Shown piece by piece: positions 30,064 to 37,574 of a stretch of DNA of 64,000 bases. The DNA lies in NCBI RefSeq assembly GCF_003112535.1, contig NZ_BEWA01000018.1:1-64000 (forward strand). Direction: 5' to 3'. Every line of letters begins with the position of its first letter. Within the stretch, counting starts at the first letter, position 1. The notes beneath the pieces were generated by a model that did no database searches, had not been told where the DNA came from, and saw only the letters and a program-made list of their open reading frames with translations. Position numbers and translations under genes: made by a program. Source of the DNA: Streptomyces rishiriensis (GTDB lineage: Bacteria > Actinomycetota > Actinomycetes > Streptomycetales > Streptomycetaceae).

Positions 30064-30411
30064 TCAGGCGTAGACGCGGGGGCCGTCGTCGGTCTGCGGA
30101 CGGGCCTTGCCGGTCTGCGGACGGGCAGCGGTCGTCTGCGGGCGGACCACCGTCGTCTGCGGACGGGCCGCAGTCGTCTTCGGACTCGGCGCGGTCGCCT
30201 GCGGGCGGGCCGCGGTGTCGGCGGCGGAGGCCGCCTCCAGCCAGCGGCGGGCCGTCCGCAGGGCCTCGTTCACGTCCCTCGTACCGGTGGACACGCACAA
30301 CGTGTAGGCGAGGTCGCGCTCCTGCGCGCGGGCCTCGGCGGTAGCGGTCACGGACAGCGCCTCGTACTCGTCGACGAGCGTGCGCAGGACGGCGGGATGG
30401 GGCATGAGCAT
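30064..30411 (-). CDS. DUF5133 protein with C-terminal RPQT heptad repeats
   Basis: A 115-residue protein. The first 65 residues (MLMPHPAVLRTLVDEYEAL to NEALRTARRWLEAAS) match the DUF5133 family known from Streptomyces; its function is undescribed. Residues about 67-108 consist of six copies of a seven-residue repeat of the form AARPQTT, likely disordered and strongly basic. ATG 30411 has a CAGGAG site. It follows the sigma gene by 57 nt on the same strand, so it may be part of the sigma regulatory unit. Confidence 0.8.
   Translation of the reverse strand: MLMPHPAVLRTLVDEYEALSVTATAEARAQERDLAYTLCVSTGTRDVNEALRTARRWLEAASAADTAARPQATAPSPKTTAARPQTTVVRPQTTAARPQTGKARPQTDDGPRVYA
30079..30207 (-). repeat. 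Six 21-bp tandem repeats coding the RPQT tail
   Basis: GTCTGCGGACGGGC-like units recur every 21 bp on the plus strand, matching the seven-residue protein repeat. Copies are imperfect. Confidence 0.75.
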
Positions 30412-30468
30412 CGGCGGGCTACTCCTGACGTCGAAAGTGGGGGTACGGCCTGTGCGGGTGTCCTGCTG

Positions 30469-31284
30469 TCAGCGCAGAGCTTCCTGGCGCACTCGCTCGC
30501 AGCTGCGGCTGATGAGCCGGGAGACGTGCATCTGGGAGATGCCGAGCTGGTCGGCGATCCTGCTCTGCGTCATGTCCTCGAAGAAGCGCATGTAGAGGAT
30601 GGCGCGCTCACGTTCCGGAAGGCGTCGCAGGCCTTCCTTGGCGGATTCGCGGTCGATCACGACGTCGAAGGAGGAGTCGGCCGCCCCGAGGGTGTCGGCG
30701 AGGCTGTAGCCGTCGTCGCCGGAGGGGACCTCGGCGTCCAGCGACAGGGTGCTGAAGCTCTCCAGGGCCTCCAGGCCGGCGGTCACCTCGTCCTCGGTCA
30801 GGCCGGTGTGGGCGGCCAGGTCGGCGACCGACGGTTCGGGCGCCCCGGGGCTCTGGGCGAGTTCACGGCGGGCGACGCGCACCTTGTTGCGCAGTTCCTG
30901 CACCCGGCGGGGCACCCGCAGGGCCCACATGCGGTCGCGGAAGTGCCGCTTGATCTCGCCGGTGATGGTGGGCACGGCGTAGCTTTCGAAAGCCCCGCGC
31001 TCAGGGTCGAATCGGTCCACGGCCTTCACGAGTCCGAGGGCCGCCACCTGGCGCAGGTCCTCTATCGCCTCCCCGCGGTCCCGGAAGCGGCCGGCGATCC
31101 GGTGGGCCATGGGCAGCCAGGCGGTGACGATCTCGTCGCGCACGGCGTCCCGCTCGGGCCCCTCCTCCAGGGCGACCAGCCGGGCGAACCGGCTCGCGGT
31201 GTCGGGCGCGTCGTCGTGGGTACGTCGCGGCGCGGCGGTGGCGGCCGATGCGGCGGGACGGCTTGTCGACATGTCGATGAGCAT
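30469..31284 (-). CDS. RNA polymerase sigma factor, SigB/SigF family (second copy)
   Basis: A 271-residue alternative sigma factor. Region 2 shows RFRDRGEAIEDLRQVAALGL and VKAVDRFDPERG, region 3 VPRRVQELRNKVRVARRELA, and region 4 TQSRIADQLGISQMHVSRLI, nearly the same recognition helix as the sigma factor at 8723-9604, so the two may share promoter classes. ATG 31284 is chosen because an AGGAG site lies 9 nt upstream; a second ATG four codons in is possible. An RsbW-like ATPase gene lies 282 bp upstream on the same strand and is the likely anti-sigma partner. Confidence 0.94.
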   Translation of the reverse strand: MLIDMSTSRPAASAATAAPRRTHDDAPDTASRFARLVALEEGPERDAVRDEIVTAWLPMAHRIAGRFRDRGEAIEDLRQVAALGLVKAVDRFDPERGAFESYAVPTITGEIKRHFRDRMWALRVPRRVQELRNKVRVARRELAQSPGAPEPSVADLAAHTGLTEDEVTAGLEALESFSTLSLDAEVPSGDDGYSLADTLGAADSSFDVVIDRESAKEGLRRLPERERAILYMRFFEDMTQSRIADQLGISQMHVSRLISRSCERVRQEALR

Positions 31285-31566
31285 GCGTAAACGCTCCTGA
31301 ACGGTTGTTTCAGGTGACTGACGACGGGAGGGCTCCTGACACCCGGGGCACGAGCAGCGCCCAGAAGCGGTCCCACCGCTCCCGTCGGCGCGCCTCCGGT
31401 CCGAAGCACGAACCTCCGTCTGCCCTGCCCCTGGACGTACAAACTCCGCATGGGCGAAAGGTGTTCACGAAGCCCCCGCCGCCGGGCCCACCGACCCCGG
31501 CCGGGCTGCCGCGGCGCGGGTCGGGACGCGACCGCGAAGCGGACCGCAAGGCGGCCGGATCACGGA

Positions 31567-32013
31567 TCAGAACACGGGGACCACGGCGGTGACGCGCTTG
31601 CCGCCGGCCGGCAGATCGCGGACCTCGACGTCACGGGCGAGCCGGCAGACGATCGGCCAGCCGCGCCCGCCGACCCGCCGTCGCCCCTGTTCGTCGAAGG
31701 GGCCGACGGCGACGGGAAGACGGTCGCTGCGGTCGCTCACGGACACGCGCACCGACCGCCCCTCGATGTCGACGTCGAAGCCGGTGACGCCGCCGCCGTG
31801 GAGGATGGCGTTGCTGGTGAGCTCGGTGGCGACGAGCAGCGCGTCCGAGAGCGCCTCCTCGTCGCATCGGCGCCCGACGGCTCCGCACCGGCCGTTCACG
31901 GCCTTTCTCACGGCGCTGCGGACGTCGGCCGGCCGGCACTGCCGGCGACCCTCGCACCGGGACGAGGGGTCCTCGGGCGCCCTCACACGGTCGGTCGAGT
32001 CGTTCGTACGCAT
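31567..32013 (-). CDS. RsbW-like anti-sigma ATPase with cysteine-rich N-terminus
   Basis: A 148-residue GHKL ATPase: N-box ELTSNAILHGGG, G1-position VSDRSDRLP, glycine box GGRGWPIVCRL. The N-terminal 50 residues carry four cysteines (20, 26, 43 and 50), unusual for this family and absent from the paralogue at 7707-8153; they could bind metal or respond to oxidation. ATG 32013 has a GGGGAG ribosome site. It precedes a sigma-B-type gene on the same strand across a 282-bp gap that has no gene and no clear promoter match. Confidence 0.82.
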   Translation of the reverse strand: MRTNDSTDRVRAPEDPSSRCEGRRQCRPADVRSAVRKAVNGRCGAVGRRCDEEALSDALLVATELTSNAILHGGGVTGFDVDIEGRSVRVSVSDRSDRLPVAVGPFDEQGRRRVGGRGWPIVCRLARDVEVRDLPAGGKRVTAVVPVF

Positions 32014-32368
32014 CCTTTCGCTCCCCTGACTATGACGGCTGGGCTGTGGATCGGGCTGTGGGTGGGGCGACGGATCGAGATCGAATGGGCCGCGGACCGA
32101 GTCGACCAGCGGACCGAGCGGGCGAGCCGTGCTCGAGCGGCTCCCCGGCCGGCCGCCGATCCGGGCGGCGGCCTCGACGCCCCTCCGCACCCGGCCGTCC
32201 GGCCGGACGGTGCGGTCTCTCCTGTTGTCTCCTGTTCAGCTGACCTTCCCCGTGACGGCCAAACCTCCCGGACCTGGAACATTCGTCCCGGGCGTTCCGG
32301 GGAACAGTGGTCAGCACCGGGGAGCACCGGGGAGCCATCGTCCGGCCCTGTGCGGGTAGGCGACCTGC
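32014..32368. other. 355-bp divergent intergenic region, no gene
   Basis: Between the anti-sigma ATPase (minus) and a small plus-strand gene. It contains a perfect 16-bp palindrome CCGTCCGGCCGGACGG at 32195-32210, a GTTCC-GG-GGAAC inverted repeat at 32294-32305 and a 10-bp tandem duplication CACCGGGGAG at 32315-32334. Any of these could be regulatory. A GGGTAG near the downstream gene is not an exact sigma-B element. Confidence 0.5.
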
Positions 32369-32590
32369 ATGACCGATGTGGTGGACTCCGACGAACTGCT
32401 GCGGCGCATCCGGCGCTCCCGCACCTGCGCGCGGGAGGAACTGCTGGCCTGCCGGGCCCGCAACGCCGATCTCTCCCAGACCGATCCGGACGGGGCGCGC
32501 GACGCCCACATACGGGGTCTCGCCTACGAGGCCGTGGTCAGAGTGCTGGACGAGATCCTGACGCCCGGACGCTCCGCCGACGACACCTGA
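32369..32590 (+). CDS. Small conserved hypothetical protein
   Basis: A 73-residue acidic protein, probably two helices (SDELLRRIRRSRTCAREELL; IRGLAYEAVVRVLDEIL). I do not recognise a family. ATG 32369 is preceded by GTAGG 8 nt upstream. Codon use is typical of a real gene here. It is divergent from the anti-sigma ATPase gene. Confidence 0.55.
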   Translation: MTDVVDSDELLRRIRRSRTCAREELLACRARNADLSQTDPDGARDAHIRGLAYEAVVRVLDEILTPGRSADDT

Positions 32591-33038
32591 ACCGGAACTC
32601 GTGTGCACGGCACCGCAGTTGCGAATCGCCTCGTCGGCCGTGGCGCCGGCGGGGCCGAACTGCGGGTGATCGCCGCGGAGATGGCCGGGATGCGCCGGAC
32701 GCGGAGTGAAACAGGTCACTGGACCGGGTTTCCCGTGTGTGAAACCTCCGTGAATGGTTTACGGTTCATCCATACGTGGTGGACGGGGTCGACGCTCCTT
32801 CTCCTCCGTCCGCCACCCTTTACCGCCCTGGCTGGCTTCCCCCGTCCAGCCAGGGCCTCTCCATGTCCTGACCCCGCCCGCGCACGAAGCGCCCGGGGCA
32901 CGGGACGTGCCCGTCCGGAGACCGGGACGGGCGGAAACCGGGAAAGTACCGTCCGCCGAGGTGCCCGGGGCGGCGGCAGCGGCTGAAATGGGAAGGGGAG
33001 AACACCCCCACCGGATCGTCGGCGAGGAGCCCCGCGCC
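32591..33038 (+). other. 448-bp gap, no gene; inverted repeats
   Basis: No coding sequence can be supported. The middle is AT-rich for this genome. GGTTTC-N8-GAAACC at 32727-32746 is a 6-bp inverted repeat and a looser TGAA...TTCA repeat follows. These may be the promoter/operator region of the cyclic-nucleotide-binding gene. Confidence 0.5.
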
Positions 33039-33494
33039 ATGACCAGAGCGACCAGACTGCTGACCGCCCTTCCCCCGCCCCAGCGCGGACGCCTGATGGA
33101 GCTCTCCAGGGAGGTCTCCTTCGCCGAGGATGCCCGGATCTTCGAGGCGGGCGGCCTGGCCGACCGCTTCTGGGTCGTCCGGTCCGGCGCCGTCTCGCTC
33201 GTCCAGCAGGTCACGCCCCAGCGGCGGGTCACCGTCGCCAGTCTCGGCGCCGGCGACCTGCTGGGCTGGTCGTGGCTGTTCCCGCCGTACCGCTGGGACT
33301 TCGGCGCCGAGGCCTTCAGCCCCGTGCGCGCCTACGAGTTCGAGGCGCAGCCCGTGCTCAAACTCTGCGAGGAGGAACCGGCGCTCGGGATGTCGCTGGT
33401 GCGGATCGTGGCGGAGATCCTCGCGCACCGGCTGGAGATGACCCGGGGCAGGCTGATGGAGCAGTACGGCTCCCACCGGCATGGGGTGCTGTAG
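33039..33494 (+). CDS. Cyclic nucleotide-binding domain protein
   Basis: A 151-residue protein made of a single CNB (cAMP-binding-type) domain: ARIFEAGGLADRFWVVRSGA, ASLGAGDLLGWSWLFPPYRW and a closing helix. The phosphate-binding cassette is not canonical (FSPVRAYEFEA where GExxLxxxxxRxA might be expected), so nucleotide binding is doubtful. There is no DNA-binding domain. ATG 33039 has a GAGGAG site 9 nt before it. The gene converges on an MFS gene. Similar stand-alone CNB proteins sit near redox or stress genes in actinobacteria, but the role is unknown. Confidence 0.8.
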   Translation: MTRATRLLTALPPPQRGRLMELSREVSFAEDARIFEAGGLADRFWVVRSGAVSLVQQVTPQRRVTVASLGAGDLLGWSWLFPPYRWDFGAEAFSPVRAYEFEAQPVLKLCEEEPALGMSLVRIVAEILAHRLEMTRGRLMEQYGSHRHGVL

Positions 33495-33622
33495 CCGACA
33501 GCCGCCCGGCCCGGCAGTCCGTCCCCCTTCAGCACGGCCGACGCCCTCTTGGGCCCCGGCCCGATGCTCTGAGCCCGCGCCCTCGCCCTCGCCCTCGCCC
33601 GGTCACCGGTTCGAGGGCCCGC

Positions 33623-34924
33623 TCAGATGCGGTACCGGCGCAACGCGGGCACCGCGACCGCCAGGCCCAGCATGAGCACGACGACCAGCAGGCCCCCGCC
33701 GGCGACGGCCGCGCGGGGCCCGAAGGCCGCGCCCGCGGTGCCGTGCAGGACGTCGGCCAGCCGGGGGCCGCCCGCGACGACGACCGTGAAGACGCCCTGC
33801 ATACGGCCGCGCATCTCGTCGGTGGCGGCGGACAGCAGGATCGCCCCCCGGAAGACCATGGAGACCATGTCGGCGACGCCGGCGCAGGCGAGGAACGCCA
33901 CCGCGACCCACAGACTGCGGCTCAGCCCGAAGCCGGCGATCGACGCCCCCCACACGACGACCGCGCCGATGACCATCCAGCCGTGCCTGCGCGCCCGGGA
34001 GAACGTGCCGGAGAACAGCCCGCCCAGCACCGCCCCGATCGGGATCGCCGCGAACAGCAGACCGAGGGCGAGCCCTTCGCCGTACGAGGCGTACGTCTGG
34101 GCGGCGAGCTGCGGGAACAGGGCGCGGGGCATGCCGAAGACCATGGCGATGACGTCGGCGAGGAAGGACAGCAGCAGGACCTTGTGCAGGGAGATGTAGC
34201 GGAAACCCTCAGCGATCTCGCGCAGCCCGGCGCGCCGCACGGTCGCGCTCGCCGACGGGGGCAGCGCGGGGAGCCGGAACACCGCCCAGAGCGTCACGCA
34301 CAGTGCGACGGCGTCGAGGAGATACAGCTCGGGCAGCCCGATCACGGGTATCAGGGCGCCCGCGAGCAGCGGTCCCGCGACCAGCCCCGTCTGCATGACG
34401 GTGGAGCCGAGGGCGTTGGCGGCGGCCAGTTCCTCCGCCGGGACCAGCCGGGCGATGGAGGCGTTGCGGGCGGGCGAGTTGAGGCCGAAGAACGCCTGCT
34501 GGGCGGCGAGCAGCACCATCAGCACGGCGACCGAGTCGAGCCCCGAGACCGCCTGGATCCAGAACAGCACCGAGGTGACGGCGATGCCGCTGTTGGTGAC
34601 CAGCAGCAGCTTGCGGCGGTCGACGGTGTCGGCGACCGCGCCGCCCCAGAGCGCGAACAGCACCATCGGCACCAGTCCGGCGAGGCTGGCGTAGCCGACC
34701 CAGGCGGACGAGCCGGTGATGTCGTAGATCTGCTTGGGCACGGCGACGGCGGTGAGCTGGCTGCCCACGGCCGTGACGATGGTCGAGGACCACAGCCGCC
34801 GGTAGGCCGGGCGGCGCAGGGGCCTGGTGTCCATGGCCCAGCGGCGCCAGCCGCGCCGGACAGGGCGCGGACCCGGGTCGGTCTCCTCGGCGTCGGGGGC
34901 GGGGGTGCTCTCGCTGGTGTCCAC
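33623..34924 (-). CDS. MFS transporter (EntS-like)
   Basis: A 433-residue major facilitator with about 12 hydrophobic helices. The loop motif WGGAVADTVDRRKLLL after helix 2 is the MFS signature, and RNASIARLVPAEELAAANAL is typical of the MFS_3/enterobactin-exporter group. The substrate cannot be predicted; no siderophore genes are nearby. GTG 34924 is used though the AGGAAG ribosome site lies only 3 nt away; an ATG at 34834 is the main alternative. It lies downstream of the lysE-like gene on the same strand with a 104-bp gap. Confidence 0.87.
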   Translation of the reverse strand: MDTSESTPAPDAEETDPGPRPVRRGWRRWAMDTRPLRRPAYRRLWSSTIVTAVGSQLTAVAVPKQIYDITGSSAWVGYASLAGLVPMVLFALWGGAVADTVDRRKLLLVTNSGIAVTSVLFWIQAVSGLDSVAVLMVLLAAQQAFFGLNSPARNASIARLVPAEELAAANALGSTVMQTGLVAGPLLAGALIPVIGLPELYLLDAVALCVTLWAVFRLPALPPSASATVRRAGLREIAEGFRYISLHKVLLLSFLADVIAMVFGMPRALFPQLAAQTYASYGEGLALGLLFAAIPIGAVLGGLFSGTFSRARRHGWMVIGAVVVWGASIAGFGLSRSLWVAVAFLACAGVADMVSMVFRGAILLSAATDEMRGRMQGVFTVVVAGGPRLADVLHGTAGAAFGPRAAVAGGGLLVVVLMLGLAVAVPALRRYRI

Positions 34925-35028
34925 GCACTTCCTGGCTGCTCGTTACATCTTTCGATTCCGTGGGTCACTATCGCAGCCCTCCTGCGCCTGCGCCGCTCAT
35001 TCGGACCTGCCGTCCCGGATCGCGGACA

Positions 35029-35646
35029 TCAGGCCCGGGCGATCAGCAGCACGCCGAGCGTGATCATCGTGACGGCCACCAGGCCGTCCAGGACCCGCCA
35101 GGCGGCGGGGCGGGCCAGGAAGCGGCCCAGCAGCCGTCCGCCGAAGCCCAGGGCGGCGAACCAGCACAGACTGGCCAGCGCGGCGCCGAGGCCGAAGGTC
35201 CAGCGCAGCGGGCCGCGGTCGGCGGCGATCGAGCCGAGCAGGAAGACGGTGTCGAGGTAGACGTGCGGGTTGAGCCAGGTCAGCGCGAGGCAGGTGAGCA
35301 CGGCCCGGCGGCGCGAGCCCGCGGCCTCGCCGTCCGTGCGCAGGGCGTCCGTGCCGGACCGGAACACCCTGCGGGCCGCGAGCAGCCCGTACCCGAGCAG
35401 GAACGCCCCGCCGATCCAGCCGACCACGGTCAGCGCCCCGGGCCAGGCGACCACCACCGCCCCGACCCCGCCCACGCCGAGCGCGATGAGCAGCGCGTCG
35501 GACAGGGCGCAGATCCCCACGACGGCCAGGACGGCGTCCCGGCGGATTCCCTGGCGCAGGACGAACGCGTTCTGGGCGCCGATGGCGACGATGAGCGAGA
35601 GACCGGTGCCGAAGCCGGCGGCCGCGGCGGTGAGTGCGTGGGACAT
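35029..35646 (-). CDS. LysE/ArgO-family amino acid exporter
   Basis: About 205 residues with five or six membrane helices. The N-terminus FGTGLSLIVAIGAQNAFVLRQG is the LysE signature, and LTWLNPHVYLDTVFLLG is the conserved central loop. Known members export lysine or arginine. It is divergent from a LysR regulator, exactly the lysG-lysE arrangement of Corynebacterium. ATG 35646 is preferred on family alignment; a GTG nine bases upstream is possible. Confidence 0.92.
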   Translation of the reverse strand: MSHALTAAAAGFGTGLSLIVAIGAQNAFVLRQGIRRDAVLAVVGICALSDALLIALGVGGVGAVVVAWPGALTVVGWIGGAFLLGYGLLAARRVFRSGTDALRTDGEAAGSRRRAVLTCLALTWLNPHVYLDTVFLLGSIAADRGPLRWTFGLGAALASLCWFAALGFGGRLLGRFLARPAAWRVLDGLVAVTMITLGVLLIARA

Positions 35647-35732
35647 GCCGTCCACGCTAGGCAGTCGATCACTGTAGGTACAGCTAAAGATTCTTACGTA
35701 TCATCAGTATCCGTGAAGACACGAATGCCGGC

Positions 35733-35766
35733 GGTGCGGCGATGATCACGGTGGTGCGGCGATGAT
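35733..35766 (+). repeat. 14-bp direct repeat at the LysR start
   Basis: GGTGCGGCGATGAT occurs at 35733 and again at 35753, 20 bp apart; the second copy includes the ATG codons of the LysR gene. It looks like a local duplication of the translation start region. Confidence 0.8.
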
Positions 35767-36670
35767 GACGGACCTCCCGCTCGACCAGGTGCGCACGCTG
35801 CTCGCCGTGGTCGACGAGGGCACCTTCGACGCGGCGGCGGCCGCCCTGCATGTGACGCCGTCCGCCGTCAGCCAGCGCGTCAAGGCGCTGGAGCAGCGCA
35901 CCGGCCGGGTCCTGCTGCTGCGCACCAAGCCGGTGCGCCCCACGGAGTCCGGCGAGATCGTCGTGCGGTTCGCCCGCCAGCTGGCCCGGCTGGAGCGCGA
36001 CACGCGGGCCGAGCTGGGTATGAGCGGCGAGGGCGAACCGACCCGGGTGACCGTGGCGGTGAACGCGGACTCGCTGGCCACCTGGTTCCTGCCGGCCCTG
36101 GCCACAGTGGCTCAGGAACCGCCGCTCTGCTTCGAACTGCACCGCGAGGACGAGACCCGCACGGCCGAACTGCTGCGGGAGGGGCTGGTGATGGCCGCGG
36201 TGACCTCGTCGCCCGTCCCCGTGACCGGCTGCTCGGTGCGCGCGCTGGGCACGATGCGCTACCTGGCCGTGGCCAGCCCCGACTTCGTCGCCCGCCACCT
36301 CGCCGACGGCCCGCTCCACGAAACCCTGCCGCGCGCCCCCGTGATGACCTTCGACCGCAGCGACGACCTCCAGGACGCCTTCGTGCGCGGCCTGCGGCGG
36401 GGTGTCCGGGGCGCGGGGCCGGTACGCCACGCCGTGCCGACCTCGGAGGGTTTCGTCGCCTCGGTCGCGGCCGGGTTCGGCTGGGGCATGGTGCCCGAGG
36501 TCCAGGGAGAGGCGCTGCTGGGCGCGGGCCGTCTGGTGCCCCTCGCCCCCGACCGGCCGCTGGACGTCCCCTTGTACTGGCAGCAGTGGAAACTCGACTC
36601 TCCGGCCCTCGCGGCGGTGGCGGACGCGGTGGCCGCGACGGCGGCCGAGTCACTCGACCGCGCCCGTTAG
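35762..36670 (+). CDS. LysR-family regulator, ArgP/LysG type
   Basis: A 302-residue LysR regulator. The N-terminal HTH is DQVRTLLAVVDEGTFDAAAA then LHVTPSAVSQRVKALEQ; the effector domain covers residues about 90-295. Similarity to ArgP/LysG and the divergent lysE gene indicate that it activates the exporter in response to lysine or arginine. The 115-bp divergent region includes AT-rich segments (GCTAAAGATTCTTACGTATCATC) suited to LysR binding. Two adjacent ATGs are possible starts. The stop codon lies in the first copy of a 17-bp tandem repeat. Confidence 0.92.
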   Translation: MMTDLPLDQVRTLLAVVDEGTFDAAAAALHVTPSAVSQRVKALEQRTGRVLLLRTKPVRPTESGEIVVRFARQLARLERDTRAELGMSGEGEPTRVTVAVNADSLATWFLPALATVAQEPPLCFELHREDETRTAELLREGLVMAAVTSSPVPVTGCSVRALGTMRYLAVASPDFVARHLADGPLHETLPRAPVMTFDRSDDLQDAFVRGLRRGVRGAGPVRHAVPTSEGFVASVAAGFGWGMVPEVQGEALLGAGRLVPLAPDRPLDVPLYWQQWKLDSPALAAVADAVAATAAESLDRAR

Positions 36671-36718
36671 GGCAGACCGCCCGTTAGGGCAGACCGCCCG
36701 TTAGGGCAGACCGCCCGT
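36661..36718. repeat. 17-bp tandem repeat, 3.4 copies, over two convergent stop codons
   Basis: CGCCCGTTAGGGCAGAC repeats perfectly three times plus a partial fourth. The TAG of the LysR gene comes from copy 1 and the TAA of the converging TetR gene from copy 3. A slippage origin is likely. Confidence 0.9.
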
Positions 36719-37423
36719 CGCCGTGAGGGCCGCCAGCCGGGCCTGCGCACTGTCCAGGAGCATCTCCAGCGCCGTCGGGTAGGCGCTGGTGACCATGCGC
36801 GTCGACAGCAGCGGGGCCGCCTCGGCGATCCTCGGGTGCGTCTCGGCGGGCAGCCGCGCGTAGGTCGAGCGCCAGATCGCGTCGTCGGCGCGTTGTGCGG
36901 CGCGGGGCAGCGCCAGGGAAGCGGCGTCCAGAGCGGCGAACGCGAGAGTCTGGTCGATGAAGGCGTGGTAGATCCGCACGGTGTCCGGCAGCGGGAACCC
37001 GGCGTTGCGCAGGATGTCCAGGACGGCCTCGTCGGCGGCGAGTTCGTTGGCCCGGCCGGTGACCCGGCTCGCGGTGAGCTGTGCGGCCTGCGGATGGGCG
37101 ACGTAGGCGGCGTGGATGCGCAGGCCTACGGCGTGCAGATCCGCCCGCCACTCCCCCGTCGGCCGCCAGCCGCGCAGCGCCTCGCCGATCAGCGCGTCGC
37201 CGATGGCGAGGGTGAGTTCGTCCATGCCCCGGAAGTAGCGGTAGAGGGTGCTGGGGTCGCAGTCGAGGGCGAGCCCGAGACGGCGGGCGCTGAGCCCCGC
37301 GCTGCCGTGCTCGCGCAGCAGACGCAGCGCGGCGTCGACGATCAGCGTCTCGGACAGCACGGTGCCGCTCCTGGTGGGGCGCCGGCGCCGCCGTTTCTCC
37401 TCGGGGACGACCTGCTTGGCCAT
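36701..37423 (-). CDS. TetR-family regulator
   Basis: A 240-residue TetR regulator with a C-terminal domain of the TetR_C_1-like type. The HTH region is VDAALRLLREHGSAGLSARR and LGLALDCDPSTLYRYFRGMD. It is divergent from the saccharopine-dehydrogenase-like gene and probably represses it. ATG 37423 is preferred; a GTG at 37453 would add ten residues. Ligand unknown. Confidence 0.9.
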   Translation of the reverse strand: MAKQVVPEEKRRRRRPTRSGTVLSETLIVDAALRLLREHGSAGLSARRLGLALDCDPSTLYRYFRGMDELTLAIGDALIGEALRGWRPTGEWRADLHAVGLRIHAAYVAHPQAAQLTASRVTGRANELAADEAVLDILRNAGFPLPDTVRIYHAFIDQTLAFAALDAASLALPRAAQRADDAIWRSTYARLPAETHPRIAEAAPLLSTRMVTSAYPTALEMLLDSAQARLAALTATGGLP

Positions 37424-37475
37424 GTGCCCCACGCTCCCTCGTGCCCGCGCCACCCGGCGCCCGTCGCCCTTATGC

Positions 37476-37512
37476 CAACGCCATTGACCTTACGCGGACC
37501 CCGGCGTTGTAT
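37476..37512 (+). promoter_or_regulatory. Candidate promoter with embracing inverted repeat
   Basis: TTGACC (37484-37489), 17 nt, TTGTAT (37507-37512) forms a possible promoter for the dehydrogenase gene. CAACGCC (37476-37482) and GGCGTTG (37503-37509) are inverted copies flanking it, a possible TetR operator. Confidence 0.4.
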
Positions 37513-37574
37513 CTGGAGCAGGGGCCCCGCTTCGCACACTTTCGTTCGCACTCTCAACCGAGGGAGTTCTCGTC

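Noticed and set aside
30441..30446. GGGTAC as a sigma-B-type -10
   Set aside because: It points along the plus strand while all genes here are on the minus strand.
32195..32210. Perfect palindrome CCGTCCGGCCGGACGG as a terminator
   Set aside because: It has no loop and lies upstream of, not downstream from, the neighbouring genes; such GC palindromes arise often by chance in this genome.
32354..32359. GGGTAG before the small gene at 32369
   Set aside because: The last base is not C or T, there is no GNNT at proper distance, and it lies only 9 nt from the start codon.
36661..36718. 17-bp repeats as phage attachment or transposon footprint
   Set aside because: No integrase, transposase or tRNA nearby, and repeats are head-to-tail, as expected of slippage.
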